Shown here one piece after another: positions 8,839-17,929 of a stretch of 64,000 bases of DNA. The DNA comes from Streptomyces griseofuscus. Its GTDB lineage: Bacteria > Actinomycetota > Actinomycetes > Streptomycetales > Streptomycetaceae. Under the pieces are notes generated by a model. The model saw only the letters and a list, made by a program, of their open reading frames with translations. It was not told where the DNA came from and made no database searches. The stretch is from positions 992,001 through 1,056,000 of the forward strand of contig NZ_CP051006.1 of assembly GCF_014673495.1 (NCBI RefSeq), given 5' to 3'. The position numbers were made by a program, and so were the translations under genes. Position 1 is the stretch's first letter. Every line of letters begins with the position of its first letter.

Positions 8839-10024
8839 CGGCCGGGCGGGGCCACAGCAGCAGCGGCGTGGCGAGCAGCAGCGCCCCGGCGAGGCCGAGC
8901 GCGGTGCGCGCGCCGAGGAGGGCGGCGAGCAGCCCCCACAGCGCGGTGAGCGCGGCCGTGACCGCCTTGCCGGTGACCGACCAGGCGGCCAGGACGCGGG
9001 CCACCCGGTCGTTCGGGGTCATCTCCAGGCGCTCGGTGACGAGGAGCGGGTTGAAGATGCCGCAGCAGGTGATCAGTCCGGCCTCGACGACCATCACCAC
9101 CAGCAGTCCGCTCGGGCCGGGCCCGACGAAGGCGAGGCCGATCGGCCAGCAGGCGCGCAGGACGCCCGAGGCGCGCAGCACCCGGTGTCTGCCGTACCGG
9201 GTGGCGAGCGGGCGGGCCAGCCGGGAGCCGAGCAGTCCGCCGAGGCAGGGCACGGCGAAGGCGAGGCCGTACTGCCAGGGCGTGAAGCCGAGGCGGCCGA
9301 GCATGAGGACCGCGAGGACCGGTGAGCCGGCCATGATCAGCGCGTTGTTCAGCAGCACGTTGAAGAACAGCGGGCGCAGGGCGCGGCTGGTGAGCAGGTG
9401 CCGCCAGCCGTCGAGCAGCTCTCCGGCGCGGGGTGTGCCGGGGCGCTCGGGGACGGTCTCCTCGCGGCCGATGGCGCGGATGCCGAACGCGGAGAGCAGA
9501 TAGCTGACGGCGTCCGCGGCGACCGTGGTCACCGGTCCGAGCAGCCCGACGAGGGCGCCGCCGACCGGGGGGCCGAGCACGCTGGCGGTCCAGGTGGTGG
9601 ACTCGAATCTGCCGGCGGCGGTCAGCAGGCCGTCGGGCGGCACGAGCGCTTTGAGGTGGGCGCCGGAGGCGGCGGTGAAGGTGATGTCGGCGGCCGCGAC
9701 GACCACGGAGACCACGAGGAGCTGCCCGAAGCCCAGCGTCCCGAGCGCGTAGGCGGCGGGCAGGGTGAGCAGCGCGGCCCCGCGTACGAGGTCCGCGGTG
9801 ATCATCACCGGCCGTTTGCGGCGGAACTCGATCCAGGGTCCGAGCGGTACGGCGGCCACCGCGCCGACGGCCACGCCGACCGAGGCGAGCAGCGAGACCT
9901 GGGCGGCGCCCGCGTGCAGCACGATGACCGCGATCAGCGCCAGCGCGTCGAACGCGAGCCAGGTACCGAAGGTACTGACCGTGTACGCGGCCCACAGCCA
10001 CCCGAACCGCCGACCCAGCTTCAT
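8774..10024 (-). CDS. MFS transporter
   Basis: A 416-residue polytopic protein with about 11-12 hydrophobic segments, starting YTVSTFGTWLAFDALALIAVIVLHA. The loop after the second helix has PLGPWIEFRRKRPVM, the MFS motif-A position, and the second half repeats the pattern with GSRLARPLATRYGRHRVLR. It resembles the MFS_3/enterobactin-exporter-like group of drug or siderophore exporters; the substrate is unknown. The start is ATG 10024, with GGGAGG eight bases upstream; longer forms at 10051 and 10060 lack a site. It is divergent from a LysR regulator, which suggests that regulator controls it. Confidence 0.85.
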   Translation of the reverse strand: MKLGRRFGWLWAAYTVSTFGTWLAFDALALIAVIVLHAGAAQVSLLASVGVAVGAVAAVPLGPWIEFRRKRPVMITADLVRGAALLTLPAAYALGTLGFGQLLVVSVVVAAADITFTAASGAHLKALVPPDGLLTAAGRFESTTWTASVLGPPVGGALVGLLGPVTTVAADAVSYLLSAFGIRAIGREETVPERPGTPRAGELLDGWRHLLTSRALRPLFFNVLLNNALIMAGSPVLAVLMLGRLGFTPWQYGLAFAVPCLGGLLGSRLARPLATRYGRHRVLRASGVLRACWPIGLAFVGPGPSGLLVVMVVEAGLITCCGIFNPLLVTERLEMTPNDRVARVLAAWSVTGKAVTAALTALWGLLAALLGARTALGLAGALLLATPLLLWPRPAATERPSPATVPPSPAAPPPTR

Positions 10025-10100
10025 CCACAACCTCCCGTTGCCCCGGGACATGAAAACCACCAGGTGGGGTGCGTATCAAACAACCGGGAAGACGCCGGCC

Positions 10101-10115
10101 ACAACCACAGGTTGT
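10101..10115. promoter_or_regulatory. palindromic operator candidate between MFS and LysR genes
   Basis: ACAACCACAGGTTGT is a perfect 6-bp inverted repeat with a 3-base centre. It lies in the 113-bp divergent promoter region, 23 bases before the LysR start. LysR-type regulators commonly bind such dyads in the shared control region, but the match to the canonical T-N11-A box is imperfect. Confidence 0.45.
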
Positions 10116-10137
10116 ACAGCGAGGGGCGGTGGCTACG

Positions 10138-11094
10138 ATGACGGGCGTGGATCTCAAGGCCGTACGCACCTTCGTCGCCGTGGCGGACACCGGGCAGTTC
10201 CAGGAGGCGTCGGCCGTCCTCGGCATCACCCAGCAGGCCGTCTCCAAGCGGATCGCGGCACTGGAGAAGGAGCTGGGGGTACGGCTGTTCACCCGGACCG
10301 CGCGCGGGGCGCGGCCGACCATCGACGGGCAGGCGTTCCTGCCGCACGCCCGCGAGCTGCTGCTGGCCGAGGAACGCGCCGCGGCCTCGGTACGGCCGGG
10401 CCGGCGGGCGCTGCGGGTCGATGTGGTCGGGGCCCGGCTCGGCCCCGCGGGGCTGCTGCGCGACTTCCACCGGGCGCATCCGGAGACCGCCCTGGACGTG
10501 GTGACGCTGTTCGACGCGGACACGGCCGTTGCCGCCGTGCGCGCGGGCACCATCGACGCGACCTTCCGCGCGGTGGGCACCCGGCTGCCCGAGGGGCTGC
10601 GGGCGGCCCGGGTCTTCGACGAGCCGGTGCAGCTGCTCACCGGCCCCCGGCACCCGCTGGCCGGGGCTCGCTCGGTGACCCCGGCGCAGCTGGCCGGGCA
10701 CCGGATCTGGATGCCGGGCCTGGTGGCCGGCACCGAGTGGGCCGCCTACTACGCGGCGCTGGCCGCCGAGTTCGGGCTGACCATCGACTCGGTGGGCCCC
10801 GACTTCGGCTCGGAGGCGCTGCTCGACACGGTCGCGGACTCCGCCTCGCTGGCCACCCTGGTCGCCGAGGGCATCCGGCTGGTGTGGCCGCAAGGCCACG
10901 ATCTGCGGCGGATCCCGCTCACCGACCCGACGCCGGTCTATCCGCACTCCCTGGTGTGGGACGCGGCGAACACGCATCCGGGGCTCGCCGCGCTGCGCGC
11001 CCATCTCGCCGAGCGGCCGCTCGCCCGCCCGTCCTCGCGTGCGTGGACCCCGGCCTGGGCCGTGCGTGGCGCCTTCCCTGCGCGGCGCCCCTGA
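10138..11094 (+). CDS. LysR-family transcriptional regulator
   Basis: A 318-residue protein with an N-terminal winged helix-turn-helix (about residues 5-63: LKAVRTFVAVADTGQFQEAS, ITQQAVSKRIAALEKELGVRLF) and a C-terminal substrate-binding domain (about 90-300) for a small-molecule inducer. The start chosen is ATG 10138, with GAGGGG upstream. It is divergent from the MFS exporter, the classic layout for a LysR regulator controlling its neighbour. The inducer is unknown. The C-terminal 20 residues are Pro/Ala/Arg-rich and may be disordered. Confidence 0.88.
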   Translation: MTGVDLKAVRTFVAVADTGQFQEASAVLGITQQAVSKRIAALEKELGVRLFTRTARGARPTIDGQAFLPHARELLLAEERAAASVRPGRRALRVDVVGARLGPAGLLRDFHRAHPETALDVVTLFDADTAVAAVRAGTIDATFRAVGTRLPEGLRAARVFDEPVQLLTGPRHPLAGARSVTPAQLAGHRIWMPGLVAGTEWAAYYAALAAEFGLTIDSVGPDFGSEALLDTVADSASLATLVAEGIRLVWPQGHDLRRIPLTDPTPVYPHSLVWDAANTHPGLAALRAHLAERPLARPSSRAWTPAWAVRGAFPARRP

Positions 11095-11145
11095 GCCATC
11101 ATGAGCCGCCGTCAGCCGTTTGCCGTCGGCGAAGAGGTGAGGCGT

Positions 11146-12567
11146 ATGGCAAGACTCCGCGCGGGTGAGGGCATTCTCCGCCGCAAACCCATCGAGCACA
11201 TCGAGGAGACGGAGGTCGGCGAGGGGCCCCGCCTTGAGCGGTCCCTCGGGCTGTGGCAGCTCACCGCGATCGGCGTCGGCGGCATCATCGGCGCCGGTAT
11301 CTTCACCCTCGCCGGTACGGTCGCCAACGGCACGGCCGGGCCCGCGGTGCTGGTGTCCTTCCTGATCGCCGGTGCGGCGAGCGCGTGCGCGGCGCTGTCG
11401 TACGCCGAGTTCGCGGGGCTCATCCCGAAGGCGGGTTCGGCGTACACCTACGGCTACGCGGTGCTCGGTGAGTTCGCGGGCTGGTTCATCGGCTGGGACC
11501 TGCTGCTGGAGTACACGGCGATCGTGGCGGTGGTCGCGATCGGCATCTCCGGCTACTTCGGCTTCCTGGTCGAGCAGATGGGCGCGAAGCTGCCGCACTG
11601 GATGCTGGGCGCGCCCGGCACCGGCGCCGGGCACCGGGTGGACCTGTTCGCGGTACTGCTCTGCTTCCTGATCGCCTGGCTGCTCACCCTCGGCATCCGC
11701 AGCGCGGCCCGCTTCGAGACGATCGTGGTCGGGGTGAAGGTGCTGGTGGTGCTGCTGGTCATCGGGGTGGGCCTGTTCCACATCGACAGCGCGAACTACC
11801 ACCCGTTCTTCCCGTACGGGATCAGCGGCGCGTTCACGGGTGCGGCGACGGTGTTCTTCGCGGTGTTCGGCTACGACGCGATGTCGACCGCCGCCGAGGA
11901 GTCCAAGGACGCGCAGCGGCACATGCCGAGGGCGATCATCTACTCGCTGGTGATCGCCATGGTGCTGTACGTGGCGGCCTGTCTGGTGCTGACCGGTATG
12001 CAGAACTACAAGTACATCGACAAGGAGAGCGGGTTCAGTACGGCCTTCAAGTCGGTCGGGCTCAACGCGCTCGCGGACGTGATCGCGGTGGGCGCCATCA
12101 TCGGCATTCTTACTGTCATGTTCACGTTCATGCTGGGGGTCACTCGTGTCTGGTTCTCCATGTCCCGGGACGGGCTGCTGCCCCGCTGGTTCGCCAAGAC
12201 GCACCCGACGCGGCATGTGCCGACCCGGGTGACCTGGATCGTCGGGGCGGCGTCCGCGCTGATCGCCGGGTTCCTGCCGATCGGGGAGGCGGCCGAGCTC
12301 ACCAACATCGGGATCCTGCTGGCGTTCGTGGTGGTCTGCGTGGCGGTGATCGTGCTGCGCCGGCGGCGCCCGGACCTGCCGCGCGCCTTCCGTACGCCGT
12401 GGGTGCCGTTCGTGCCCGCGCTGGGTGTCGTCTTCTCGATCTGGCTGATCACGTTCCTCCAGTGGCAGACCTGGGTGCGGTTCGCGGTGTGGTTCGTGAT
12501 CGGCTGCGTCGTCTACTTCACCTACTCCTACAAGCGTTCGGCGCTGGCCGAGCGGACCACCGACTGA
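11146..12567 (+). CDS. amino-acid permease (APC superfamily, CAT-like)
   Basis: A 473-residue transporter with 12 predicted helices. The first helix contains GVGGIIGAGIFTLAG, the glycine-rich unwound substrate site of APC transporters, and a later helix has VFFAVFGYDAMSTAAEESKD, the signature loop of the cationic-amino-acid-transporter group. The start is ATG 11146 with GAGGTGAGG upstream. It should import or exchange amino acids at the cytoplasmic membrane using ion gradients; the preferred substrate cannot be assigned. Its stop codon directly abuts the stop of the convergent CapA gene with no bases between them, so termination of both transcripts must occur inside the opposite gene. Confidence 0.88.
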   Translation: MARLRAGEGILRRKPIEHIEETEVGEGPRLERSLGLWQLTAIGVGGIIGAGIFTLAGTVANGTAGPAVLVSFLIAGAASACAALSYAEFAGLIPKAGSAYTYGYAVLGEFAGWFIGWDLLLEYTAIVAVVAIGISGYFGFLVEQMGAKLPHWMLGAPGTGAGHRVDLFAVLLCFLIAWLLTLGIRSAARFETIVVGVKVLVVLLVIGVGLFHIDSANYHPFFPYGISGAFTGAATVFFAVFGYDAMSTAAEESKDAQRHMPRAIIYSLVIAMVLYVAACLVLTGMQNYKYIDKESGFSTAFKSVGLNALADVIAVGAIIGILTVMFTFMLGVTRVWFSMSRDGLLPRWFAKTHPTRHVPTRVTWIVGAASALIAGFLPIGEAAELTNIGILLAFVVVCVAVIVLRRRRPDLPRAFRTPWVPFVPALGVVFSIWLITFLQWQTWVRFAVWFVIGCVVYFTYSYKRSALAERTTD

Positions 12568-13695
12568 TCACTCCCCCATGACCAGGCCGTCCTGGGCGGC
12601 GCCCCGGCTGAGCACCACGTCCCGGATCCGGTCCCGGACCCCGGCGAGGTCGGCCCCGCCCGCGACGGCCCGGTCCACGTCGACCACACGCCCGGCGTCG
12701 AGGTCGTACAGCTGCGGCACGAACTCGGCCCGCGTCACCCGCCAGCGCTCGCCGGACCGCGCGGGCGGGGCGAAGGTGAAGCGGGCGAGGGTGGACTCAT
12801 TGCCGCGCGGGTCCCGGGAGCCGTTGCCGTCATCCAGTTCGCCGGAGATCTGGTCGCCGAGGCCGTAGACCACCCAGGTGCCGTTGACCTTCTCGTACGG
12901 CTGCGGGACATGGGTGTGGGCGCCGAGGATCAGGTCGATGTCCGGGCGGTGTCCGTCAGTGGCCGCGGTCAGCCTGCGGGCGAGGGCGGCCTGGTCCTCG
13001 GTGGGGGCGTCGTCTCCATTGGTGCCCCAGTGCAGGGAGAGGACGACCACATCGGCGCCGGCCTTGCGGGCGGCGCGGGCATCGGCGGTGATCCGGTCGG
13101 CGTCGATCGGACCGAGCGCCCAGGGCTGCCCGTTCGGCAGCGGCTGCTCGGTGTCGAAGGTGTACGACAGCTGCGCGACCGTGGCGGAACCGGCGCGGTA
13201 GAGGGCCGGCCGCCGGGACTCGTCCGCGCTGCGGGCGGTACCGACGTGCTTGAGGCCCGCCGCGTCCAGCGTGTCGAGGGCCCCCCGGATGCCGTCGGCG
13301 CCGTTGTCCAGGGCGTGTTCGGAGGCGGTTGCGCAGCCGTCGTAGCCGGTCATGGCGAGGTCCTGGGCGAGCTGCGGCGGGGCCAGCGGGGCCGCGCCCC
13401 CGGCGCCGTCCTCCAGGTGGCACAGCGCCAGATCGGCGTCGTGGACGAGGGGTTCGACGCCGGAGAGCATGGGCCGGAAGTCGTAGCCGCCACCGGAGGC
13501 GTCGGAGGAGGCGCGTTCGAGGACGGCGGGGTGGGTGAGGATGTCGCCGGTAGCGACGAGGGTGAAGCCGCGGCCCCCGGGCGGCCCGGCGGCTCCCCTT
13601 CGGCCGGAGTCCTGGCGGGCCTGCTGGGAGCAGGCGGCCGCCGCCGTGAGGACAACGGTCAGGGCCAGGGCCACCTGGTGTCTGCGTCCGATCAT
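12568..13695 (-). CDS. CapA-family (PGA_cap) lipoprotein
   Basis: A 375-residue protein. The start is ATG 13695 (MIGRRHQ), preceded by GAGGGGTGAG. The signal peptide ends in AAAC at Cys22, a lipobox, so the protein is probably a membrane-anchored lipoprotein. The PGA_cap metallophosphatase-like domain covers about residues 43-335: ATGDILTH, LALCHLED, VLSLHWG and GAHTHVPQP hold the expected metal ligands. Where the family usually has a TASNHALDYG-type motif this protein has TASEHALDNG, so one usual ligand position (Asn) is Glu. Family members are linked to poly-gamma-glutamate capsule synthesis, but no other pgs genes are nearby, so the role is uncertain. Confidence 0.83.
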   Translation of the reverse strand: MIGRRHQVALALTVVLTAAAACSQQARQDSGRRGAAGPPGGRGFTLVATGDILTHPAVLERASSDASGGGYDFRPMLSGVEPLVHDADLALCHLEDGAGGAAPLAPPQLAQDLAMTGYDGCATASEHALDNGADGIRGALDTLDAAGLKHVGTARSADESRRPALYRAGSATVAQLSYTFDTEQPLPNGQPWALGPIDADRITADARAARKAGADVVVLSLHWGTNGDDAPTEDQAALARRLTAATDGHRPDIDLILGAHTHVPQPYEKVNGTWVVYGLGDQISGELDDGNGSRDPRGNESTLARFTFAPPARSGERWRVTRAEFVPQLYDLDAGRVVDVDRAVAGGADLAGVRDRIRDVVLSRGAAQDGLVMGE

Positions 13696-13865
13696 CGGCT
13701 CACCCCTCGGGATCTGCGTCAGCACCTCAGTACGGCTGTCGTATTTACCGACCTTGCCGTGACGGGCATATGGGTATGAAGCCGACTCTCCGTCCAAACG
13801 GGCCGGGTCCTCTCATTGACCCATCCGGTGCCTCCACAAGGGGCCGCCGGGCGGCTGTGAAGACT

Positions 13866-14000
13866 CTCACGCCGCGGCGCCGGGACGCGTTTGCCCTCGT
13901 GTGCACCCGCGGGGCCGATGGGACGGAAGCGGCGCGCGCCCTCACCGTTCCGCCCGGTACCGTGATGAAACCGGGGGTCAGGTCAAACCTTGGCAAAGCG
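13866..14000 (+). pseudogene. relic of a LuxR-type helix-turn-helix domain
   Basis: Within the 417-bp gap between the CapA gene and the next gene, one frame (open from 13770) reads LTPRRRDAFALVCTRGADG, then EAARALTVPPGTVMKPGVRS and NLGKA. This aligns by eye with the LuxR DNA-binding consensus LTPRE-x-EVL-x-LVA-x-G...EIA-x-x-L-x-VS-x-GTVK-x-HV. The helix order is kept but several core residues are changed (for example VKTH became VMKP), and no receiver or sensor domain precedes it. It looks like a decayed end of a regulator gene. A sigma-factor region 4 relic is a weaker alternative. Confidence 0.45.
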
Positions 14001-14112
14001 CCTTGCTGTGAGCCCCGTCGGGGCAATGGGCTGTCCTCATCCGCGTTCCGGGCGAGGGCGGGTCCCCGGGGATCGGGCGACCCGTACGCACCGGAGGAAG
14101 GGCAGGAAGGAA

Positions 14113-14628
14113 ATGCCGCACACAGGTCACGAGAGCACCGACGGCGCGGACGGCGTCGGTGGTGAACTGGTCGTCCCCATGGCGTGGTTGTACGCCGAGT
14201 ACATCGCCGACGAGCTGCTGCGCACCGGCGATCTGATGCCGCCGACGTCCTTCGAGTTCCGGGCGGGCCGGGACGCGCTGGCGCTGACCGTCTTCCTGTC
14301 CGACACCGAGGGGGAGCTGTCCGGCATCCGGGTCGTCTCCCAGCTGGAGAACTGGCTGTCGCTGACCGCCTGCGATCATCCGTGGCAGGACTGGGTCCGC
14401 ACCCGGATGGCCGACCTGACCGCCCGCGCCGCCGGCTTCCCCTCCCCCGACCTGGCCCTCGCCCAGGACGCCTGGCGCTGGCTGGAAGAGACCGAACTCC
14501 TGGCCACCGACCTGGACGCGGTACCGGGCACCGGCACCCCGGCCGACGAGGACGACGGCCCGAAGGTGTGGACCCCCGCGTGGCAACTGGGGCTGCCGCT
14601 GGGGCACTTGGCGATCCATCTGTTCTGA
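14113..14628 (+). CDS. conserved hypothetical cytoplasmic protein
   Basis: A 171-residue acidic protein starting MPHTGHESTDGADGVGG, with GGAAGG five bases before the ATG. It has no signal peptide or membrane segment. Visible features are a region VPMAWLYAEYIADELLRTGD, a strand-rich middle (FEFRAGRDALALTVFLSDTE), several Trp residues (NWLSLTACDHPWQDWVRTRM) and an acidic loop near 148-155. I do not recognise the family. Composition and the ribosome site support it as a real gene. It stands alone between a LuxR relic and a convergent DNA glycosylase gene. Confidence 0.65.
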   Translation: MPHTGHESTDGADGVGGELVVPMAWLYAEYIADELLRTGDLMPPTSFEFRAGRDALALTVFLSDTEGELSGIRVVSQLENWLSLTACDHPWQDWVRTRMADLTARAAGFPSPDLALAQDAWRWLEETELLATDLDAVPGTGTPADEDDGPKVWTPAWQLGLPLGHLAIHLF

Positions 14629-14852
14629 GGCCGGGGCCCGTTCGACCGCTCCGAGGCTCGGTGGGGGCCGGGTCCGACCGACCGGCACGAGGGCGGGTCC
14701 TCGCCGCGGGGCGCGGGCAGCCGATTGCGGGCCCCGGAGGCGTCTCGGCCGTGGTCGCGCCCGCCCCGGCGGGCCAGGACGACCGTCGGGCGCGGGCCTT
14801 GCGCCGCCGTTCGCGTCATCGGGCCGCGGCCGCGAGCACCGCCGCCCGCCCC

Positions 14853-15716
14853 TCACTTCAGCAGGCGGGACAGTCTTCGGTCCGCCAGGGGTTTGCCGCC
14901 CGTCTGGCAGGTGGGGCAGTACTGGAGGGAGGAGTCGCTGAAGGAGACCTCGCGGATGGTGTCGCCGCAGACCGGGCAGGGTTCGCCGGTGCGGCCGTGG
15001 ACACGCAGTCCGCTCTTCTTCTCGGACTTCAGCCGGCCCGCGGCCACGCCCCGGGAGCGTTCGACCGCCTCGGTGAGGGTGCCGCGCAGCGCGTCGTAGA
15101 GGTGGCGGGTCTCCTCCGGGGTGAGGGAGGCGGCGAGCTTGAAGGGGGACATCTTCGCGGCGTGCAGGATCTCGTCGCTGTACGCGTTGCCGACCCCCGC
15201 GATCAGGGACTGGTCCCGCAGGGCCCCCTTGAGCTGCCGTCTCTCGCCCGCGAGGAGAGCCGCGAAGCGGGCCTCGTCGAAGTCCGCGGCCAGTGGGTCG
15301 GGGCCGAGGCGGGCGATCCCCGGCACCTGCGCCGGATCGCGGACCACGTACACCGCGAGCCGCTTTTGCGTGCCGGCCTCGGTGAGGTCGAAGCCCTCGC
15401 CGGTCTCCAGCGCCACCCGCAGCGCGAGCGGACCCTTGCCCGGCTTGGGCGGTCGGTCCGGCAACCGGTCCCGCCACTGGAGCCAGCCGGCCCGGGCCAG
15501 ATGCGTCACCAGGTGCAGCCCGCTGTCGGCCACGAGGTCCAGGAACTTGCCGTGCCGGCGCACCTCGGTCACCCGGGCGCCCTCCAGGGCGGTGACGGGA
15601 GGGTCGTACGTCTTCAGCACGCTGACGGCGACCGGCAGCACCCGCGCCACCCGGGCGCCCACCAGGTGCTCGGTGAGGAAATCCGTCAGCGCTTCCACCT
15701 CGGGCAGTTCCGGCAT
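14853..15716 (-). CDS. Fpg/Nei-family DNA glycosylase/AP lyase
   Basis: A 287-residue protein starting MPELPEVE: after removal of Met, Pro2 is the catalytic nucleophile and Glu3 the second active residue. The helix-two-turn-helix segment is QSLIAGVGNAYSDEILHAA (about residues 160-178). A zinc finger near the C-terminus has C-x2-C-x16-C-x2-C (CPVC and CPTC). These features are diagnostic of the Fpg/Nei family, which excises oxidised bases and cleaves the abasic site in base-excision repair. Fpg and endonuclease VIII-type substrates cannot be told apart here. The C-terminus LADRRLSRLLK extends past the finger. The ATG at 15716 is fixed by the required N-terminal proline. Confidence 0.9.
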   Translation of the reverse strand: MPELPEVEALTDFLTEHLVGARVARVLPVAVSVLKTYDPPVTALEGARVTEVRRHGKFLDLVADSGLHLVTHLARAGWLQWRDRLPDRPPKPGKGPLALRVALETGEGFDLTEAGTQKRLAVYVVRDPAQVPGIARLGPDPLAADFDEARFAALLAGERRQLKGALRDQSLIAGVGNAYSDEILHAAKMSPFKLAASLTPEETRHLYDALRGTLTEAVERSRGVAAGRLKSEKKSGLRVHGRTGEPCPVCGDTIREVSFSDSSLQYCPTCQTGGKPLADRRLSRLLK

Positions 15717-15794
15717 ACGTCCAGAGTGCCACCCAGCACCGACAACACTCCCCGGCCCACCCGGTCGGCCCGCGCCCACTCGGCGGTCACCCGT

Positions 15795-17864
15795 TCAGCC
15801 GTCGTCCAGCCGGAACTCGCACCACACCGCCTTGCCGCTGCCCCGCGCCTCAACGCCCCAGTCGTCGGCCAGCATGTCCACCAGCAGCAGCCCCCGCCCG
15901 GACACGCCCTCCTCGCCCGCGTCCCGGCGCCGGGGCAGGGCGCTGGAGGAGTCCTCCACCTCGATCCGCAGCCGGTGCCCGGCGCCGACGAGGGAGCGCA
16001 GGGTGACGATCGCCGCGCCCTCGGTGTGCACCAGGACATTGGTCATCAGCTCGTCCGCGGCCAGCTCGATCTCGTCCGCCCGCTCACCCGCGCCCCACGC
16101 CCGCACCGCCGATCTGATCATGTGCCGGGCCTGGGTGAGGGCCTCCGGGTCGCCGGGTGCCACATGCTGCTGGAGCCGGCCGCAGGCCCGCGCGGTCTCC
16201 GGCTCCCGGCGGCGCAGCAGAAGCAGGGCCACGTCGTCCTCGCCGCCGCGCTCCTCGGCCAGCTGGATCAGCCGGTCGGCGAGGTCGTCCACGTCCTCGG
16301 GCCCGGCGCAGACCTGCTCCGCCAGGCTCCGCATGCCGTCGTCCAGGTCGGCGCCGGGTTGTTCGACCAGGCCGTCGGTGCACAGCAACAGGGTCTCGCC
16401 CGGGTCGAGTTCGAGGGTGGAGACGGGATACTCCAGACCGCCGAACTCCGCCGAGAGCCCGAGCGGCAGCCCGCCCTCCACCTGGACCCGCCGGCATCCG
16501 CCGGGCCCGCGGATCAGCGGGTCGATGTGCCCGGCGCGCACCACCTGCACCACCCCCGTGGACAGGTCGGCCTCCGCGTACAGACAGGTGGCGAAGCGGT
16601 CGGTGTCCAGTTCGTGCAGGAAGACCGAGGCGCGGGCCATCACGGCGGCCGGGGTGTGCCCCTCGGCGGCGTAGGCGCGCAGCACGATCCGCAGCTGGCC
16701 CATGACGGCCGCCGCGTGGGTGTCATGGCCCTGGACGTCGCCGATGACCGCGCCGACCCGGCCGCCGGGCAGCGGGATCACGTCGTACCAGTCGCCGCCG
16801 ATGTCCCGGCCGAGCGCGGCCGAACGGTAGCGCACGGCGATGTCGGCGCCCGGCACGTTCGGGATGGTGCGCGGCAGCATGGCCTGCTGGAGGCCCTGGG
16901 CCAGGTCCTTCTGCTGCTCGTAGAACATGGCCCGCTGGAGGCTCTGCGCGATGCTGCTGCCGAGCGCGACGAGGACGCCGCGCTCCTCGTCGGAGAAGCC
17001 GCGCCGGTCGCTGTAGAGCAGGCCCATCGCGCCGATCGGGCGGCCCTGCGCGATCAGCGGCAGATAGGCGGCGGAGGCGATGTCCAGATGGGTGATCTGG
17101 GGCCACAGGAGCGGGTACTCCTCGGCGAACTCCTCCGGCGTCTCCACGAACCGGGGGCTCAGTGTGCGTACGACCTCGCTCATGGGGTACGGCTCGTCGA
17201 TCCGGTTCACCTGGGTGGCGGGTACGAAGCTGCCGGGCGGTGCCTCCGCGACGAGCCGGATCCGCCCGGCCTCCACCAGGGCCATCACAAAGCTGGCCGC
17301 GCCCAGGCGGCGGATGCCGTGGGTGTCCTTGAGCACGTCGATGACGTCCTGCACGGTACGGGCGTGCGCGAGGGCCGCGGAGACGACCTGGACGATGTTG
17401 GTCTGCTGCCGGAAGGCGAGTTCCTGCGCCGCGCGCATGCTGCGGGACGTGCTGTCGGCCAGTTCCTCGGTGGCGTCCCGCACGATGCCGACGACCCGGC
17501 GGGGCCGCCCGGAGTCGTCGCGGCGGATATAGCCCTGGGTGTGGGTCCAGCGCGGGGTGCCGTCGCGGCAGCGGATACAGAAGTAGGCGCCGTAGTTCTC
17601 GCCGCCCTCCTTGATGACCTGGGCGATGAGGGCGTCGAGCCGGGCCGCCTCGGGCTGCGGCACCCGCAGGACCAGGGATCCGGGGCGTCCGTCGAACTCC
17701 TCGGGCAGCAGGTCGAAGACCTCGTGCGCCTTGGCGTCCATGTGGAACAGGCCCTTGTCCAGGTCCCAGTCGAAGGTGCCCATGTGGTTGAGCGCCAGAA
17801 TCGGGTCCGGGTGGGCGGGCCAGTCCTCCGGGAGTGACAGGGCACTCGCTCCCCGATCAGCCAT
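15795..17864 (-). CDS. PAS-GAF-PP2C (SpoIIE)-HATPase regulatory phosphatase
   Basis: A 689-residue cytoplasmic signalling protein. Domain order: a PAS-like sensor (about 20-135, with HMGTFDWDLDKG and a Trp-containing PAC segment), a GAF domain (about 175-325), a PP2C/SpoIIE serine-threonine phosphatase (about 345-550, with Asp-rich metal sites DIGGDWYDVIPLPGGR and LCTDGLVE) and an anti-sigma-factor-type HATPase (about 560-689, ELAADELMTNVLVHTEG). Proteins of this layout are common in Streptomyces and are thought to control sigma-factor partner switching by acting on anti-sigma antagonists. No sigma factor or antagonist lies next to it. The start is ATG 17864 with AAGGTGGG upstream. Confidence 0.88.
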   Translation of the reverse strand: MADRGASALSLPEDWPAHPDPILALNHMGTFDWDLDKGLFHMDAKAHEVFDLLPEEFDGRPGSLVLRVPQPEAARLDALIAQVIKEGGENYGAYFCIRCRDGTPRWTHTQGYIRRDDSGRPRRVVGIVRDATEELADSTSRSMRAAQELAFRQQTNIVQVVSAALAHARTVQDVIDVLKDTHGIRRLGAASFVMALVEAGRIRLVAEAPPGSFVPATQVNRIDEPYPMSEVVRTLSPRFVETPEEFAEEYPLLWPQITHLDIASAAYLPLIAQGRPIGAMGLLYSDRRGFSDEERGVLVALGSSIAQSLQRAMFYEQQKDLAQGLQQAMLPRTIPNVPGADIAVRYRSAALGRDIGGDWYDVIPLPGGRVGAVIGDVQGHDTHAAAVMGQLRIVLRAYAAEGHTPAAVMARASVFLHELDTDRFATCLYAEADLSTGVVQVVRAGHIDPLIRGPGGCRRVQVEGGLPLGLSAEFGGLEYPVSTLELDPGETLLLCTDGLVEQPGADLDDGMRSLAEQVCAGPEDVDDLADRLIQLAEERGGEDDVALLLLRRREPETARACGRLQQHVAPGDPEALTQARHMIRSAVRAWGAGERADEIELAADELMTNVLVHTEGAAIVTLRSLVGAGHRLRIEVEDSSSALPRRRDAGEEGVSGRGLLLVDMLADDWGVEARGSGKAVWCEFRLDDG

Positions 17865-17929
17865 GGGCCCACCTTGCCAGGATTCGCCGGATTCTTCGAC
17901 CGGTCCCGGGGCCACGGCCCGGCCCGCGG

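Noticed and set aside
14184..17837. A 1217-codon plus-strand open frame opposite the phosphatase gene
   Set aside because: It spans several real genes on both strands and has no recognisable domain. It is a third-position GC artefact.
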